Notes: generated by a model not told the origin, from the sequence alone. A DNA stretch of 64,000 nucleotides from Paracoccus fistulariae (GCF_028553785.1 NZ_CP067136.1:2974501-3038500), one strand, 5' to 3'; shown: positions 47,331-56,032, counted from the first letter of the stretch. A program made the numbers and translations.

Positions 47331-48542
47331 ATGTCTAAGATCAAGGTCGAAAACCCCGTCGTCGAGCTCGACGGCGATGAGATGACCCGGATTATCTGGG
47401 ATTTCATCAAGCAGAAGCTGATCCTGCCCTATCTGGATATCGACCTGAAATATTACGATCTGGGCATTGAAGAGCGTGACCGCACCGATGACCAGATCAC
47501 CGTGGACGCGGCCGAGGCGATCAAGAAATACGGCGTCGGCGTCAAATGCGCGACCATCACCCCAGATGAAGCCCGCGTCGAGGAATTCGGCCTCAAGAAG
47601 ATGTGGCGCAGCCCCAATGGCACGATCCGCAACATTCTGGGCGGCGTGATCTTCCGCGAACCGATCATCTGCAAGAACGTGCCGCGTCTGGTGCCGGGCT
47701 GGACCCAGCCGATCATCGTGGGCCGTCATGCATTTGGCGATCAGTACCGCGCCACCGATTTCCGCTTCCCGGGCAAGGGCAAGCTGACCATCAAATTCGT
47801 CGGCGACGATGGCGAGACCATTGAACATGAAGTGTTCCAGTCGCCCGGCTCTGGCGTCGCCATGGCGATGTATAACCTGGACGATTCGATCCGCGATTTC
47901 GCCCGCGCCTCGATGAATTACGGTCTGGCACGCGGCGTGCCGGTCTATCTGTCCACCAAGAACACCATCCTGAAAGCCTATGACGGTCGCTTCAAGGATC
48001 TGTTCCAGGAGGTCTTCGATCAGGAATTCGCCGAAAAGTTCAAGAAGGCTGGCCTGACCTATGAGCACCGCCTGATCGACGACATGGTCGCCAGCGCGAT
48101 GAAATGGTCGGGCGGTTATGTCTGGGCCTGCAAGAACTATGACGGCGATGTGCAGTCGGACACCGTCGCGCAGGGCTTTGGCAGCCTTGGCCTGATGACC
48201 AGCGTGCTGATGACGCCCGATGGCAAGATCGTCGAATCCGAGGCCGCCCACGGCACCGTGACCCGCCACTATCGTGAGCATCAAAAGGGCAATGCGACCT
48301 CGACCAACTCGATCGCGTCGATCTTTGCCTGGACCGGCGGTCTGAAGCACCGCGCCAAGCTGGACAATAACGAACAGCTGATGAACTTTGCCACGACGCT
48401 GGAAAAGGTCACCGTGCAGGCGGTCGAGGATGGCTTCATGACCAAGGATCTGGCGCTGCTGGTCGGACCCGATCAGCAATGGCTGACCACCATGGGCTAT
48501 CTGGAAAAGGTCGATGAATATCTGAACAAGGCGCTGGCATAA
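47331..48542 (+). CDS. icd: Isocitrate dehydrogenase (NADP+), dimeric eukaryote-like type
   Basis: TCA-cycle enzyme giving 2-oxoglutarate and NADPH. It has 403 residues and begins [20 protein letters not shown], the signature of the subfamily II IDH shared with eukaryotes and alphaproteobacteria, not the E. coli form. Also present are [17 protein letters not shown] with the substrate Ser/Asn/Arg, [20 protein letters not shown] with metal Asp, and [18 protein letters not shown] good gggag site precedes ATG, and a terminator follows. Confidence 0.97.
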   Translation: MSKIKVENPVVELDGDEMTRIIWDFIKQKLILPYLDIDLKYYDLGIEERDRTDDQITVDAAEAIKKYGVGVKCATITPDEARVEEFGLKKMWRSPNGTIRNILGGVIFREPIICKNVPRLVPGWTQPIIVGRHAFGDQYRATDFRFPGKGKLTIKFVGDDGETIEHEVFQSPGSGVAMAMYNLDDSIRDFARASMNYGLARGVPVYLSTKNTILKAYDGRFKDLFQEVFDQEFAEKFKKAGLTYEHRLIDDMVASAMKWSGGYVWACKNYDGDVQSDTVAQGFGSLGLMTSVLMTPDGKIVESEAAHGTVTRHYREHQKGNATSTNSIASIFAWTGGLKHRAKLDNNEQLMNFATTLEKVTVQAVEDGFMTKDLALLVGPDQQWLTTMGYLEKVDEYLNKALA

Positions 48543-48555
48543 GGGCCGCGCCAAG

Positions 48556-48584
48556 GGCCGGGGGCAACCCCGGCCTTTTCTTTT
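48556..48584 (+). terminator. Terminator of icd
   Basis: A perfect 8-bp stem, GGCCGGGG/CCCCGGCC, with a 4-nt loop and tail ttttctttt lies 14 bp after the icd stop codon. Confidence 0.9.
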
Positions 48585-48596
48585 GCAGGTGAGGTC

Positions 48597-49022
48597 ATGG
48601 TCGAGAACTGGGTTTTCTGGGCAATCCTGTCAGCGGTCTTTGCCGCATTGACGGCGATTTTCGGCAAGGTCGGCGTCGCCGGAGTCGGGGCCGATTTCGC
48701 GACCTTCATCCGAACCGTGGTCATTCTGGCCGCGCTGGCGCTGATCCTGACCGCGCGGCGCGAATGGCAGGGAATCGAGGGGATCTCGGGCAAAAGCTGG
48801 TTGTTCCTGATCCTGTCAGGGCTTGCGACCGGCTTCAGCTGGGTCTGCTATTACCGCGCGCTGAAACTGGGCGATGCTGCGCGCGTCGCGCCTGTCGACA
48901 AGCTCAGCGTCGTTCTGGTCGCGCTTTTCGGCGTGTTTTTTCTGGGTGAGAAGCTGAGCCTGACCAACTGGACGGGCGTGCTGCTGATCGGGGCCGGCGC
49001 GATTTTGGTCGCCTGGCGATAG
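48597..49022 (+). CDS. EamA-type membrane protein, single repeat
   Basis: A 141-residue protein with five hydrophobic segments, one EamA unit instead of the usual two. WAILSAVFAALTAIFGKVGV and FLILSGLATGFSWVCYYRAL lead to VDKLSVVLVALFGVFFLGEK and TGVLLIGAGAILVAWR. Such half-size members of the drug/metabolite transporter superfamily must dimerise to form a pore. Substrate unknown. It lies between the icd terminator and purQ. Confidence 0.88.
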   Translation: MVENWVFWAILSAVFAALTAIFGKVGVAGVGADFATFIRTVVILAALALILTARREWQGIEGISGKSWLFLILSGLATGFSWVCYYRALKLGDAARVAPVDKLSVVLVALFGVFFLGEKLSLTNWTGVLLIGAGAILVAWR

Positions 49023-49092
49023 GAATTGCGGCTTAACACCCGCGCCCGGCTGCGCTATGGAGCAGCCAACCCCATCAGTCCGAGGCCTTGCC

Positions 49093-49761
49093 ATGAAAGC
49101 TGCTGTCGTCACGTTTCCCGGATCGAATTGCGACCGCGATCTTGCCATCGCGCTTCAGCAGGCGGGCGCGCAGGTCACCCGTGTCTGGCACAAGGACAGC
49201 GATCTGCCGGCCGGTACGGATCTGGTCGCGGTGCCCGGCGGCTTTTCCTTTGGCGATTACCTGCGTTGTGGCGCCATTGCCGCGCAGTCGCCGATTGCCA
49301 CCGCGCTGCGGCAGCATGCGCAGAAGGGCGGCTATGTCCTGGGCATCTGCAACGGCTTTCAGGTGCTGACGGAACTGGGCCTGCTGCCTGGCGCGCTGAT
49401 GCGCAACAGCGGGCTGACATTTCTGTGCCGTCAGGCGCAGTTGCAGGTCGAAACCGCCGACAGCGCCTTTACCGCCGGATATGAGAAGGGGCAGAAGATC
49501 ACGATCCCGGTTGCCCATCACGACGGCAATTACCAGATCACGGATGAAGGGCTGGCCCAGCTGAAATCCGGGGATCGCATCGCCTTTACCTACGCGCCCG
49601 GTGTGAATGGCTCGGTCGAGGATATCGCGGGCGTTCTGTCCGAAAATCGCCGGGTGCTGGGGATGATGCCGCATCCCGAACGCAATGCCGATCCGGCACT
49701 TGGCGGGACCGACGGGATGCCGTTATTCCGCTCATTGGTGGACAACCTCGTCCAAGCCTGA
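49093..49761 (+). CDS. purQ: Phosphoribosylformylglycinamidine synthase, glutaminase subunit
   Basis: Supplies ammonia to PurL in step 4 of purine synthesis. It has 222 residues. The start MKAAVVTFPGSNCDRDLAIA, the oxyanion segment PGGFSFGDYLRCGAIAA, the Cys nucleophile in VLGICNGFQVLTELGLLPGA and the His/Glu end MMPHPERNADPALGG are all present. purS and purL are not in the window. It is followed by dctB on the same strand after 61 bp. Confidence 0.96.
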   Translation: MKAAVVTFPGSNCDRDLAIALQQAGAQVTRVWHKDSDLPAGTDLVAVPGGFSFGDYLRCGAIAAQSPIATALRQHAQKGGYVLGICNGFQVLTELGLLPGALMRNSGLTFLCRQAQLQVETADSAFTAGYEKGQKITIPVAHHDGNYQITDEGLAQLKSGDRIAFTYAPGVNGSVEDIAGVLSENRRVLGMMPHPERNADPALGGTDGMPLFRSLVDNLVQA

Positions 49762-49822
49762 CTTGTTCCATAGGCTTTCTGGGCTTAAATTGCGTCAGTT
49801 GCGCAACAGTCCGGACTAACTC

Positions 49823-51616
49823 GTGATCGAAAACACAAAGGCCAGAACAGCAGGCGGAGGAGGAGAGGGCGGCGCCTCGCTGTCTTACAATCCGTGGTGG
49901 CTGCGATTTGCCTTTCTGGCGATTTTCGTGACCGCGCTGGTGTCGGTCTGGACCACGAATGCCTGGCTGACGGCGCGGTTTTCCGAAAACACGCGCGTCC
50001 GGTCCGAACTGCGTCTGGCGTTATATACCGGGAACCTGTTGTCGGAATTGCAGCGTACGGCGGTTGTGCCCCTGCTGCTGGCACGCGATCCGGCGCTGAT
50101 CGGCGCGCTGAACGGCAATGACTTTTCCACCACCTCGGCGCGGCTGATGGCGGCGCAGAAGGAAATCGGCGCGTCATCGATCAAACTGCTGGATGCATCG
50201 GGCCGCACGGTCGGGTCCACAGATCGCTATCAGATTGGCACGAATAACGTTCTTGCCCCTTATTTCGTTGATGCATTGCGCTCTAGCGACACGGTGTTCA
50301 ATGTCACCAACAGCGGCGGCGGGGCCTATGAATTCGCCTATTCCCGCGCTGTCGTCGCGGATGGCCGCACGTTGGGCGTGATCGTCGTCAGCGCGGATCT
50401 GAACCGGCTCGAACGCTCTTGGGCCAGCATCTCGGACGCGGTGGCCGTGACCGACAGCGAAGGGACGATCATCCTTGCGACCGAACCGCGCTGGCGCGGC
50501 CGCACCCTGCCCGAGGCGCTTGAGGTCCGCTCGGCCCCTTCGGCGATTCAGCGGGCCTTTCAGGTCACCGCCGACTGGGCCTCTTCGCCCGCCGATGCCT
50601 ACGTGAAGGGCCGCGCGGTGATGCAAAGCGAGTCGCGAATCCCCTTTCGCGGCTGGCGGATGATCAGCTTCACCACCTATGCCTCGATTCGAGAGCGGGT
50701 GAACGGCGTCTTGGCGCTTGAGATCATGGGCTTTGCCATGCTGCTGGCGGGCACTTTTTATGTCCTGTCGCGCCGCGCCCGGCGTCAATCCGCCGTCTAT
50801 ATGCGGGAATCCGCTGATCTTCGGGCGCTGAACATGCGTCTGACCCGCGAAATCGCGGAGCGGGAGCGGGTGCAGAAAGAGCTGCGCGTGGCCGAGCAAA
50901 CGGTGCAGCAATCGTCGAAACTCGCCGCTTTGGGCGAGATGTCGGCCGGCGTAAGTCACGAATTGAATCAACCACTTGCGGCGATGAAGACATATCTGGC
51001 GGGGGCTCGGCTCTTGCTGCAGCGCGGGCGCAGCGAAGAGGCGCTGTCCAGTTTTCAGCGGATCGACGATCTGATCGAGCGGATGGGCTCGATCACGCGG
51101 CAGCTGAAATCCTACGCCCGCAAGGGCGGCGAGGCGGTCGAACCGGTGGATTTACGCCTGGCCGTCAGCTCGGCCCTGACCATGATGGAGCCGCAATTGC
51201 GCAGCGGTTCGATCAGCGTTGTGCGCAACCTGCCGCGTCAGAAAATCACAGTGCTTGCTGACCGAATCCGGCTTGAGCAGGTCGTGATCAACCTGCTGCG
51301 CAACGCCGTTGATGCGGTCAAGGACCGCAAGGACGCGCGGATCGAGATCGCGGTGGACAGCGGCACTCACGCTTACTTGTCTGTTCGCGACAACGGTCCC
51401 GGCGTATCGGACCTGGAAAAATTGTTTGAACCGTTTTGGACAACCAAGAAGCCAGGTGAGGGAACGGGTCTGGGGCTTGCCATTTCATCGACAATCGTCG
51501 CTGACTTCGGGGGCCGACTGACCGCACATAACGAAACCGACGGCGGCGCCGTCTTCCGGGTCGAGCTACCGCTGCACACGCCCGGCCAGCCGCCTCAGGC
51601 ACTTGCCGCAGAATAG
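49823..51616 (+). CDS. dctB: C4-dicarboxylate sensor histidine kinase DctB
   Basis: Inner-membrane sensor for succinate, fumarate and malate. It has 597 residues and a GTG start. One membrane helix (LRFAFLAIFVTALVSVW) is followed by a periplasmic double PDC/Cache sensor (about residues 55-290) with DASGRTVGSTDRYQIGTNNV, then a second helix (VLALEIMGFAMLLAGTFYVL) and a coiled coil. The kinase has the acceptor His in LGEMSAGVSHELNQPLAAMK, N box NLLRNAVDAVKDRKDARIEI and G2 box GEGTGLGLAISSTIVADFGG. It lies 25 bp upstream of dctD. No transporter gene (dctA or dctPQM) is near. Confidence 0.93.
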   Translation: MIENTKARTAGGGGEGGASLSYNPWWLRFAFLAIFVTALVSVWTTNAWLTARFSENTRVRSELRLALYTGNLLSELQRTAVVPLLLARDPALIGALNGNDFSTTSARLMAAQKEIGASSIKLLDASGRTVGSTDRYQIGTNNVLAPYFVDALRSSDTVFNVTNSGGGAYEFAYSRAVVADGRTLGVIVVSADLNRLERSWASISDAVAVTDSEGTIILATEPRWRGRTLPEALEVRSAPSAIQRAFQVTADWASSPADAYVKGRAVMQSESRIPFRGWRMISFTTYASIRERVNGVLALEIMGFAMLLAGTFYVLSRRARRQSAVYMRESADLRALNMRLTREIAERERVQKELRVAEQTVQQSSKLAALGEMSAGVSHELNQPLAAMKTYLAGARLLLQRGRSEEALSSFQRIDDLIERMGSITRQLKSYARKGGEAVEPVDLRLAVSSALTMMEPQLRSGSISVVRNLPRQKITVLADRIRLEQVVINLLRNAVDAVKDRKDARIEIAVDSGTHAYLSVRDNGPGVSDLEKLFEPFWTTKKPGEGTGLGLAISSTIVADFGGRLTAHNETDGGAVFRVELPLHTPGQPPQALAAE

Positions 51617-51641
51617 AATATTTCGAGAGAGGAACCATCGG

Positions 51642-52967
51642 ATGTCACGCAAATTAAAGATTGCGATTGTTGATGACGAACCCGACATGCGTGAATCGAT
51701 CAGCCAATGGTTGGTTCTGTCCGGCTTCGAGACAGAGACGTTTGCCAGCGCCGAAGACGCGCTGAAGGTGATCAGCAGCGACTGGCCGGGAATTGTCGTG
51801 TCAGATATCCGCATGCCCGGCATGGATGGCATTGCGTTTCTGAAGCGCCTGATGGGGCTGGATTCCAGCCTGCCCGTCATCATGATCACCGGCCATGGCG
51901 ATGTCCCCATCGCGGTCGAGGCGATGCGGATCGGGGCCATGGATTTCATGGAAAAGCCGTTCAACCCCGACAAGATGACCGCCCTGGCGAAAAAGGCCAC
52001 GGCGTCGCGGCGGATGACGCTGGACAACCGCGCCCTGCGTCGCGATCTGTCCGAAGGCCAGCAGGTGATGTCCAAGCTGATCGGCTCCAGCCCGGTGATG
52101 GACAGGCTGCGCGAGGATATCCTGGATCTGGGGCAGGCCGATGGCCATGTGCTGATCGACGGCGAAACCGGCACCGGCAAGACGCTGGTGGCCCATGCGC
52201 TGCACGCCGTCGGGCCGCGCGCGTCGAAGAAATTCATCCCCGTTTCCTGCGCCGCCTATAATGACGAGGCGCTGACCGCACGGCTTTTCGGGCCGCTGGA
52301 AGAAGGTCTGCCCGCGGTCGAAGAGGCCCGTGGCGGAACGCTGTGCCTTGAGGATATCGAGGCCCTGTCCGAGGGGCTGCAGGCACGGCTGCTGGCCTTC
52401 ATCAGCGAACAGGGCACACCGGCCGAGACCCGAATCATCGCGATTTCCAATGCCCGTGGCGAAGGCCGCAAGGCCGAAGATTCGCTGCGCCCCGATCTGT
52501 TCTATCGCCTGTCCGCCCTGAAGATCACCCTGCCGCCGCTGCGCGCGCGGGGCGAGGATATCCTGGCGCTGTTCACCCGCATGGCCGAGCAGTTTTCCGA
52601 GGAATATGGCTGCGAACCGCCCCAGGTCAGCGCGCAAGAGGCCGCCCAGCTTCTGCAGGCCCCCTGGCCCGGCAATATCCGCCAACTGATCAATGTGGCC
52701 GAACGCGCCGTGCTGCAAAACCGTCGCGGCTCTGGCAGCATCGCCTCGCTGCTGATGGCGGATGGCGAGGATACCCAGCAGGCCACGACGACCGAGGGCA
52801 AGCCGCTGAAGGAATATGTCGAAAGTTTCGAAAAGATGCTGATCGACAATACGATGCGCCGTCACAAGGGCAGCATCGCCAGTGTCATGGAAGAACTGTG
52901 CCTGCCGCGCCGGACCCTGAACGAGAAGATGGCGAAATACGGCCTGCAGCGCAGCGATTATCTGTAG
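51642..52967 (+). CDS. dctD: DctD-type response regulator lacking the GAFTGA loop
   Basis: Partner regulator of DctB, 441 residues. The receiver domain has VDDEPDMRES and the phospho-acceptor Asp in GIVVSDIRMPGMDG. The AAA+ domain keeps Walker A (IDGETGTGKTLVAHALHAVG), the Arg fingers (LRPDLFYRLSALKITLPPLR) and WPGNIRQLIN. The segment between helix 3 and Walker B reads ARLFGPLEEGLPAVEEARGG, so the GAFTGA loop that touches sigma-54 is absent, and Walker B is LCLEDIEA rather than LFLDEIE. The Fis-like C-terminal HTH is intact (VMEELCLPRRTLNEKMAKYG). It may act through sigma-70. Confidence 0.9.
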   Translation: MSRKLKIAIVDDEPDMRESISQWLVLSGFETETFASAEDALKVISSDWPGIVVSDIRMPGMDGIAFLKRLMGLDSSLPVIMITGHGDVPIAVEAMRIGAMDFMEKPFNPDKMTALAKKATASRRMTLDNRALRRDLSEGQQVMSKLIGSSPVMDRLREDILDLGQADGHVLIDGETGTGKTLVAHALHAVGPRASKKFIPVSCAAYNDEALTARLFGPLEEGLPAVEEARGGTLCLEDIEALSEGLQARLLAFISEQGTPAETRIIAISNARGEGRKAEDSLRPDLFYRLSALKITLPPLRARGEDILALFTRMAEQFSEEYGCEPPQVSAQEAAQLLQAPWPGNIRQLINVAERAVLQNRRGSGSIASLLMADGEDTQQATTTEGKPLKEYVESFEKMLIDNTMRRHKGSIASVMEELCLPRRTLNEKMAKYGLQRSDYL

Positions 52968-52971
52968 TCTG

Positions 52972-53006
52972 AAAAAGGAAGCGAGGGGCAGTGGGCTGCC
53001 CCTCGC
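52972..53006 (-). terminator. Strong minus-strand terminator downstream of dctD
   Basis: A perfect 11-bp stem, GCGAGGGGCAG (52981-52991) with CTGCCCCTCGC (52996-53006), has a 4-nt loop. On the minus strand it is followed by TTCCTTTTTC, a proper termination tail; on the plus strand the tail is gacttctg. It may help end dctD, but it is built for a minus-strand transcript. Confidence 0.8.
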
Positions 53007-53183
53007 GACTTCTGACCAGACTCAACTTTCAAAACACACACATCGTCATTCAGACGTAACCAAGTCTCGGTCGTACAACGGCAAGGTACTGGGGTAAAAC
53101 ACTCAGCTCCTTGGGTTTGCCCCAATAACAATCGGGGTTTCCAAGCCGCTCAACTCACTAACACCCTCACCGAAGCGGTACTC
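53007..53183. other. AT-richer gap, likely 3' part of a minus-strand transcript
   Basis: Less GC-rich than the flanking genes. A hairpin CCCC-AAT-AACA-AT-C-GGGG (53120-53137, one mismatch) lies within. No protein frame with a ribosome-binding site was seen in this part. Confidence 0.4.
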
Positions 53184-53285
53184 TTATATTCTGTCAATGG
53201 ACGCACTCAGAAGTCGGATATCGCGATGCTGATACACATAAAAGCAGCTGGTAAAACTGCTGCGAACCAACAAATTCATCTGCAT
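53184..53285 (-). CDS. Possible small protein, 33 aa
   Basis: ATG 53285 follows a good site (gagggaggg, 6-8 bp away) and opens a 33-residue frame with the start MQMNLLVRSSFTSCFYVYQH and the end SASIDRI; stop TAA 53184-53186. A promoter-like TTGACC-17-TAGTTC lies about 80-105 bp upstream on the same strand, and a strong terminator ends the transcript about 180 bp past the stop. The peptide is basic with one Cys. Family unknown; the transcript may also act as an RNA. Confidence 0.5.
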   Translation of the reverse strand: MQMNLLVRSSFTSCFYVYQHRDIRLLSASIDRI

Positions 53286-53362
53286 CGCGCCCTCCCTCTG
53301 GTTGAGCCGTTCCCGCGGCTCCACGTCTTTGCTTGACTGCTCCATCAACATAACCTGAGCGC

Positions 53363-53410
53363 GAACTATTCCAACCTGTCTATTTGGTCAATAAGTTCAA
53401 GATTCTGAAC
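53363..53410 (-). promoter_or_regulatory. Candidate promoter and operator of the minus-strand small unit
   Basis: Reading the minus strand, TTGACC (53391-53386) is separated by 17 bp from TAGTTC (53368-53363). Just upstream lies GTTCA-N6-TGAAC (53395-53410), a 16-bp inverted repeat that could bind an activator or repressor. The -35 matches 5 of 6 positions; the -10 is weak. Confidence 0.4.
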
Positions 53411-53521
53411 AGCTGACTGTAAATAAACAGAAATTATGCCTCCATTTGCAGGGAGTGCAGAATTTTCCGCAAAAAATTTTCATTACGTATGTTCAATTAA
53501 ACATCTTTTCGGCTGTAATTT

Positions 53522-53640
53522 GCGGTTGTGTTGCGATGTCGGCACAGTCCTTATGCGTGAAATCGCTTTTCTTGCCCCGCTGCCGTCGCGCTTGCACAAC
53601 TGCGGGGCTGGCGCTAACCGGATGCGGTCAGCGAGAGGTG
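53522..53640 (+). promoter_or_regulatory. Structured 5' leader of metZ, possible metabolite-sensing RNA
   Basis: Three pairings are visible. GCGGTTGTG (53522-53530) can pair with CACAACTGC (53595-53603), 9 bp with one G-U. CCCCGC (53575-53580) can pair with GCGGGG (53602-53607), which overlaps the first, so the two exclude each other. CGCT-A-ACCG/CGGT-C-AGCG (53612-53633) forms a hairpin touching the ribosome-binding site gagagg. CTTGCA and GCTAA, also found in SAM-II riboswitches, occur in this order, but the layout does not fit SAM-II cleanly. Confidence 0.35.
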
Positions 53641-53647
53641 CATTGAA

Positions 53648-54835
53648 ATGACCGAAGATTCCGCCAAGCGTTTGGGTCCGCGTACGCAGGCCGTCCATCA
53701 TGGCACACGCCGCAGCCAATATGGCGAGATGTCCGAGGCGATCTTCATGACTCAGGGCTTCGTCTATGACAGCGCCGCGCAGGCGGAAAAGCGTTTCGAG
53801 GGCACCGGGCCGGATGAATTCATCTATGCCCGCTATGGCAACCCGACCAGCCGCATGTTCGAAGACCGCATTGCCGCGCTGGAAGGCACCGAAGACGCCT
53901 TTGCCACGGCCAGCGGCATGGCGGCGGTGAATGGCGCATTGTTTTCCATGTGCTCGGCCGGGGATCATATCGTCGCCGCGCGGGCGCTGTTCGGATCATG
54001 CCTTTACGTTCTGGACCTGCTGCAGCGCTTCGGGGTCGAGGTCAGATATGTCGACGGCACGGATCTGGATCAGTGGAAGGCGGCTATCCGGCCCGGCACC
54101 AAGGCGGTGTTTTTCGAATCCGTCTCGAATCCGACGCTGGAAGTGATCGATATTCGGGCCGTGGCCGAACTGGCCCATGCTGTGGGTGCGCAGGTTGTGG
54201 TCGATAACGTCTTTGCCACGCCGGTCTTTTCGAAAGCAGTCCAGCAGGGCGCAGATATCATCGTCTATTCGGCGACCAAGCATATCGACGGGGGCGGGCG
54301 TGCGCTGGCCGGGGTGATTTGCGGCACGCGCCAGTTCGTGCGCGAGGTGGCCGAGCCTTACCTGAAACATACCGGCGGCGCGATCAGCCCGTTCCACAGC
54401 TGGCTGATGCTGAACGGCCTGACCACCATGGATCTGCGCGTGCGTGCGCAGGCCGACAGCGCCCTTGCCATTGCACAGGCGCTGCAGGGGCATCCACGGT
54501 TGGGGCGCGTCATCTATCCGGGTCTTGCCGATCATCCGCAGCACGAACTGACCATGCGTCAGATGGGGTCGGGCGGCACGATGATCGCCATCGAGTTGAA
54601 GGATGGCAAAGACGCGGCCTTTGCGGCACTGGACAAACTGCAGATCATCAAGATCTCGAACAATCTGGGGGATTCGAAATCCATCGTCACACATCCGGCC
54701 ACGACCACGCATCAAAGACTGTCGGATGAGGTCAAGGCACAGCTTGGCATCAGCCCCGGCCTGCTGCGGATTTCGATTGGTCTGGAGGATACGCAGGATC
54801 TGATCGACGATCTGACAGCCGCCCTGAACGGCTGA
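53648..54835 (+). CDS. metZ: O-succinylhomoserine sulfhydrylase
   Basis: PLP enzyme that makes homocysteine directly from O-succinylhomoserine and sulfide. It has 395 residues. RTQAVHHGTRRSQYGEMSEA and YARYGNPTSRMFEDRIAALE are family marks; the PLP lysine is in IVYSATKHIDGGGRALAGVI. GGAISPFHSWLMLNGLTTMD and SIVTHPATTTHQRL follow the MetZ pattern rather than that of cystathionine gamma-synthase. The sulfide would come from the cys operon at 34669-38641. It has an unusually structured leader. Confidence 0.93.
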   Translation: MTEDSAKRLGPRTQAVHHGTRRSQYGEMSEAIFMTQGFVYDSAAQAEKRFEGTGPDEFIYARYGNPTSRMFEDRIAALEGTEDAFATASGMAAVNGALFSMCSAGDHIVAARALFGSCLYVLDLLQRFGVEVRYVDGTDLDQWKAAIRPGTKAVFFESVSNPTLEVIDIRAVAELAHAVGAQVVVDNVFATPVFSKAVQQGADIIVYSATKHIDGGGRALAGVICGTRQFVREVAEPYLKHTGGAISPFHSWLMLNGLTTMDLRVRAQADSALAIAQALQGHPRLGRVIYPGLADHPQHELTMRQMGSGGTMIAIELKDGKDAAFAALDKLQIIKISNNLGDSKSIVTHPATTTHQRLSDEVKAQLGISPGLLRISIGLEDTQDLIDDLTAALNG

Positions 54836-54858
54836 TTACGGCCAAATTTCTGAAAAAC

Positions 54859-54882
54859 GCCGGATTCGGTCGCGAATCCGGC
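54859..54882 (+). terminator. Hairpin after metZ
   Basis: A perfect 9-bp stem, GCCGGATTC/GAATCCGGC, with a 6-nt loop lies 24 bp past the metZ stop. The plus-strand tail (gcaacctctttag) is weakly T-rich. Confidence 0.6.
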
Positions 54883-54959
54883 GCAACCTCTTTAGAAACA
54901 TCCGGTGCGGCCCCATATTCCCGCAGCAATGCATTTGAAGCTGGCAAAAGGTTGGCCTG

Positions 54960-55922
54960 ATGACTGAAGCCCGTCCCATGACCCCCGCCTATCCGGCGCT
55001 GGCCCGTCGTTATGATTCCGAGTTCCGCGTTGATGAGGCTTACAAGGCAACGCTGCCCGATCTGCAAAATGGTCCCTCAAGCCTGATCGTCGGGGCGCAT
55101 GCGCCGATCCAGCATGTCGGGATCTCGAATTTCCGGCTGCCGATCCGCTATCAGACCCGCGATGGCGGGGAAATCGCCCTTGAAACCAGCGTCACCGGTA
55201 CCGTCAGCCTTGAGGCGGATCGCAAGGGCATCAATATGTCGCGGATCATGCGGTCCTTTTACGGCCATTCGGATCATCTGTTCAGCCTCAAGGTGCTGGA
55301 AGCCGCGCTGGACGATTACAAGGCCGATCTGGACGCCTTCGACGCGCGGATCCAGATGCGCTTTTCCTACCCGATCCGGGTGGACTCGCTGCGCTCGGGC
55401 CTGTCGGGCTGGCAATATTACGACATCGCGCAAGAGGTGATCGAGCAGCAGGGTCAGCGGCTGCGGATCATGCATTTCGATTACGTCTATTCCTCGACCT
55501 GCCCCTGTTCGCTGGAACTGTCGGAACATGCGCGCGAAACGCGGGGACGCCTGGCGACGCCGCATTCGCAACGCTCGATTGCGCGGATTTCCGCAGTGAT
55601 GAAAGGGCCGGAAAAGATCTGGTTCGAGGATATGGTCGAACTGTGCCGCCGCGCCGTGCCCACGGAAACGCAGGTCATGGTCAAGCGCGAGGATGAGCAG
55701 GCCTTTGCCGAACTCAATGCCTCGAATCCGATCTTTGTCGAGGATGCGGTGCGTGCCTTTGCCAAGGAATTGCTGGCCGATCACCGTTTCGGGGACTTCC
55801 GCATCATTGCCAGTCATCAGGAATCGCTGCATTCCCATGATGCGGTCAGCCTGTTGACCGACGGTCCGACCTTCGCGCAATCCTCGCTGGATCCGACCGT
55901 TTTCGCCAGTCTGCGTGCCTGA
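54960..55922 (+). CDS. folE2: GTP cyclohydrolase FolE2 (type IB)
   Basis: Makes 7,8-dihydroneopterin triphosphate from GTP, the first folate step, with a flexible metal need. It has 320 residues. The QueF/FolE2-type elements HAPIQHVGISNFRLPIRYQT, KGINMSRIMRSFYGH and the zinc-type Cys in VYSSTCPCSLELSEHARETR are visible; FEDMVELCRRAVPTETQVMV follows. It supplies the pathway in which FolK (15825-16406) acts later. Start could also be ATG 54975. Confidence 0.95.
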   Translation: MTEARPMTPAYPALARRYDSEFRVDEAYKATLPDLQNGPSSLIVGAHAPIQHVGISNFRLPIRYQTRDGGEIALETSVTGTVSLEADRKGINMSRIMRSFYGHSDHLFSLKVLEAALDDYKADLDAFDARIQMRFSYPIRVDSLRSGLSGWQYYDIAQEVIEQQGQRLRIMHFDYVYSSTCPCSLELSEHARETRGRLATPHSQRSIARISAVMKGPEKIWFEDMVELCRRAVPTETQVMVKREDEQAFAELNASNPIFVEDAVRAFAKELLADHRFGDFRIIASHQESLHSHDAVSLLTDGPTFAQSSLDPTVFASLRA

Positions 55923-55976
55923 GCCTATCGACCTGCTCTGATGGCTGGAACATATTTGAGCGTACATATGAAATCA

Positions 55977-55991
55977 GAACGTAGAGGGAAC
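55977..55991. promoter_or_regulatory. LexA (SOS) box, GAAC-N7-GAAC
   Basis: GAACGTAGAGGGAAC is an exact match to the alphaproteobacterial LexA site GTTC-N7-GTTC read on the other strand. It lies about 40 bp upstream of a uvrD-type helicase, a normal SOS gene. Confidence 0.75.
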
Positions 55992-56032
55992 AAAGGCTTT
56001 CTTTACACAACCGTTCGGCCTATGTTGTGGCG

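Noticed and set aside
52981..53006. Hairpin as a plain plus-strand terminator of dctD
   Set aside because: The plus-strand tail lacks a T-run; the proper T-rich tail is on the minus strand.
53541..53556. GGCACAGTCCTTATGC as a sigma-54 promoter near dctD/metZ
   Set aside because: The GG and GC doublets are 12 bp apart, not 10, and the flanking consensus is poor.
53605..53640. SAM/SAH riboswitch before metZ
   Set aside because: The short consensus I remember for that class does not match; only a loose SAM-II-like pattern remains, reported as a low-confidence finding.
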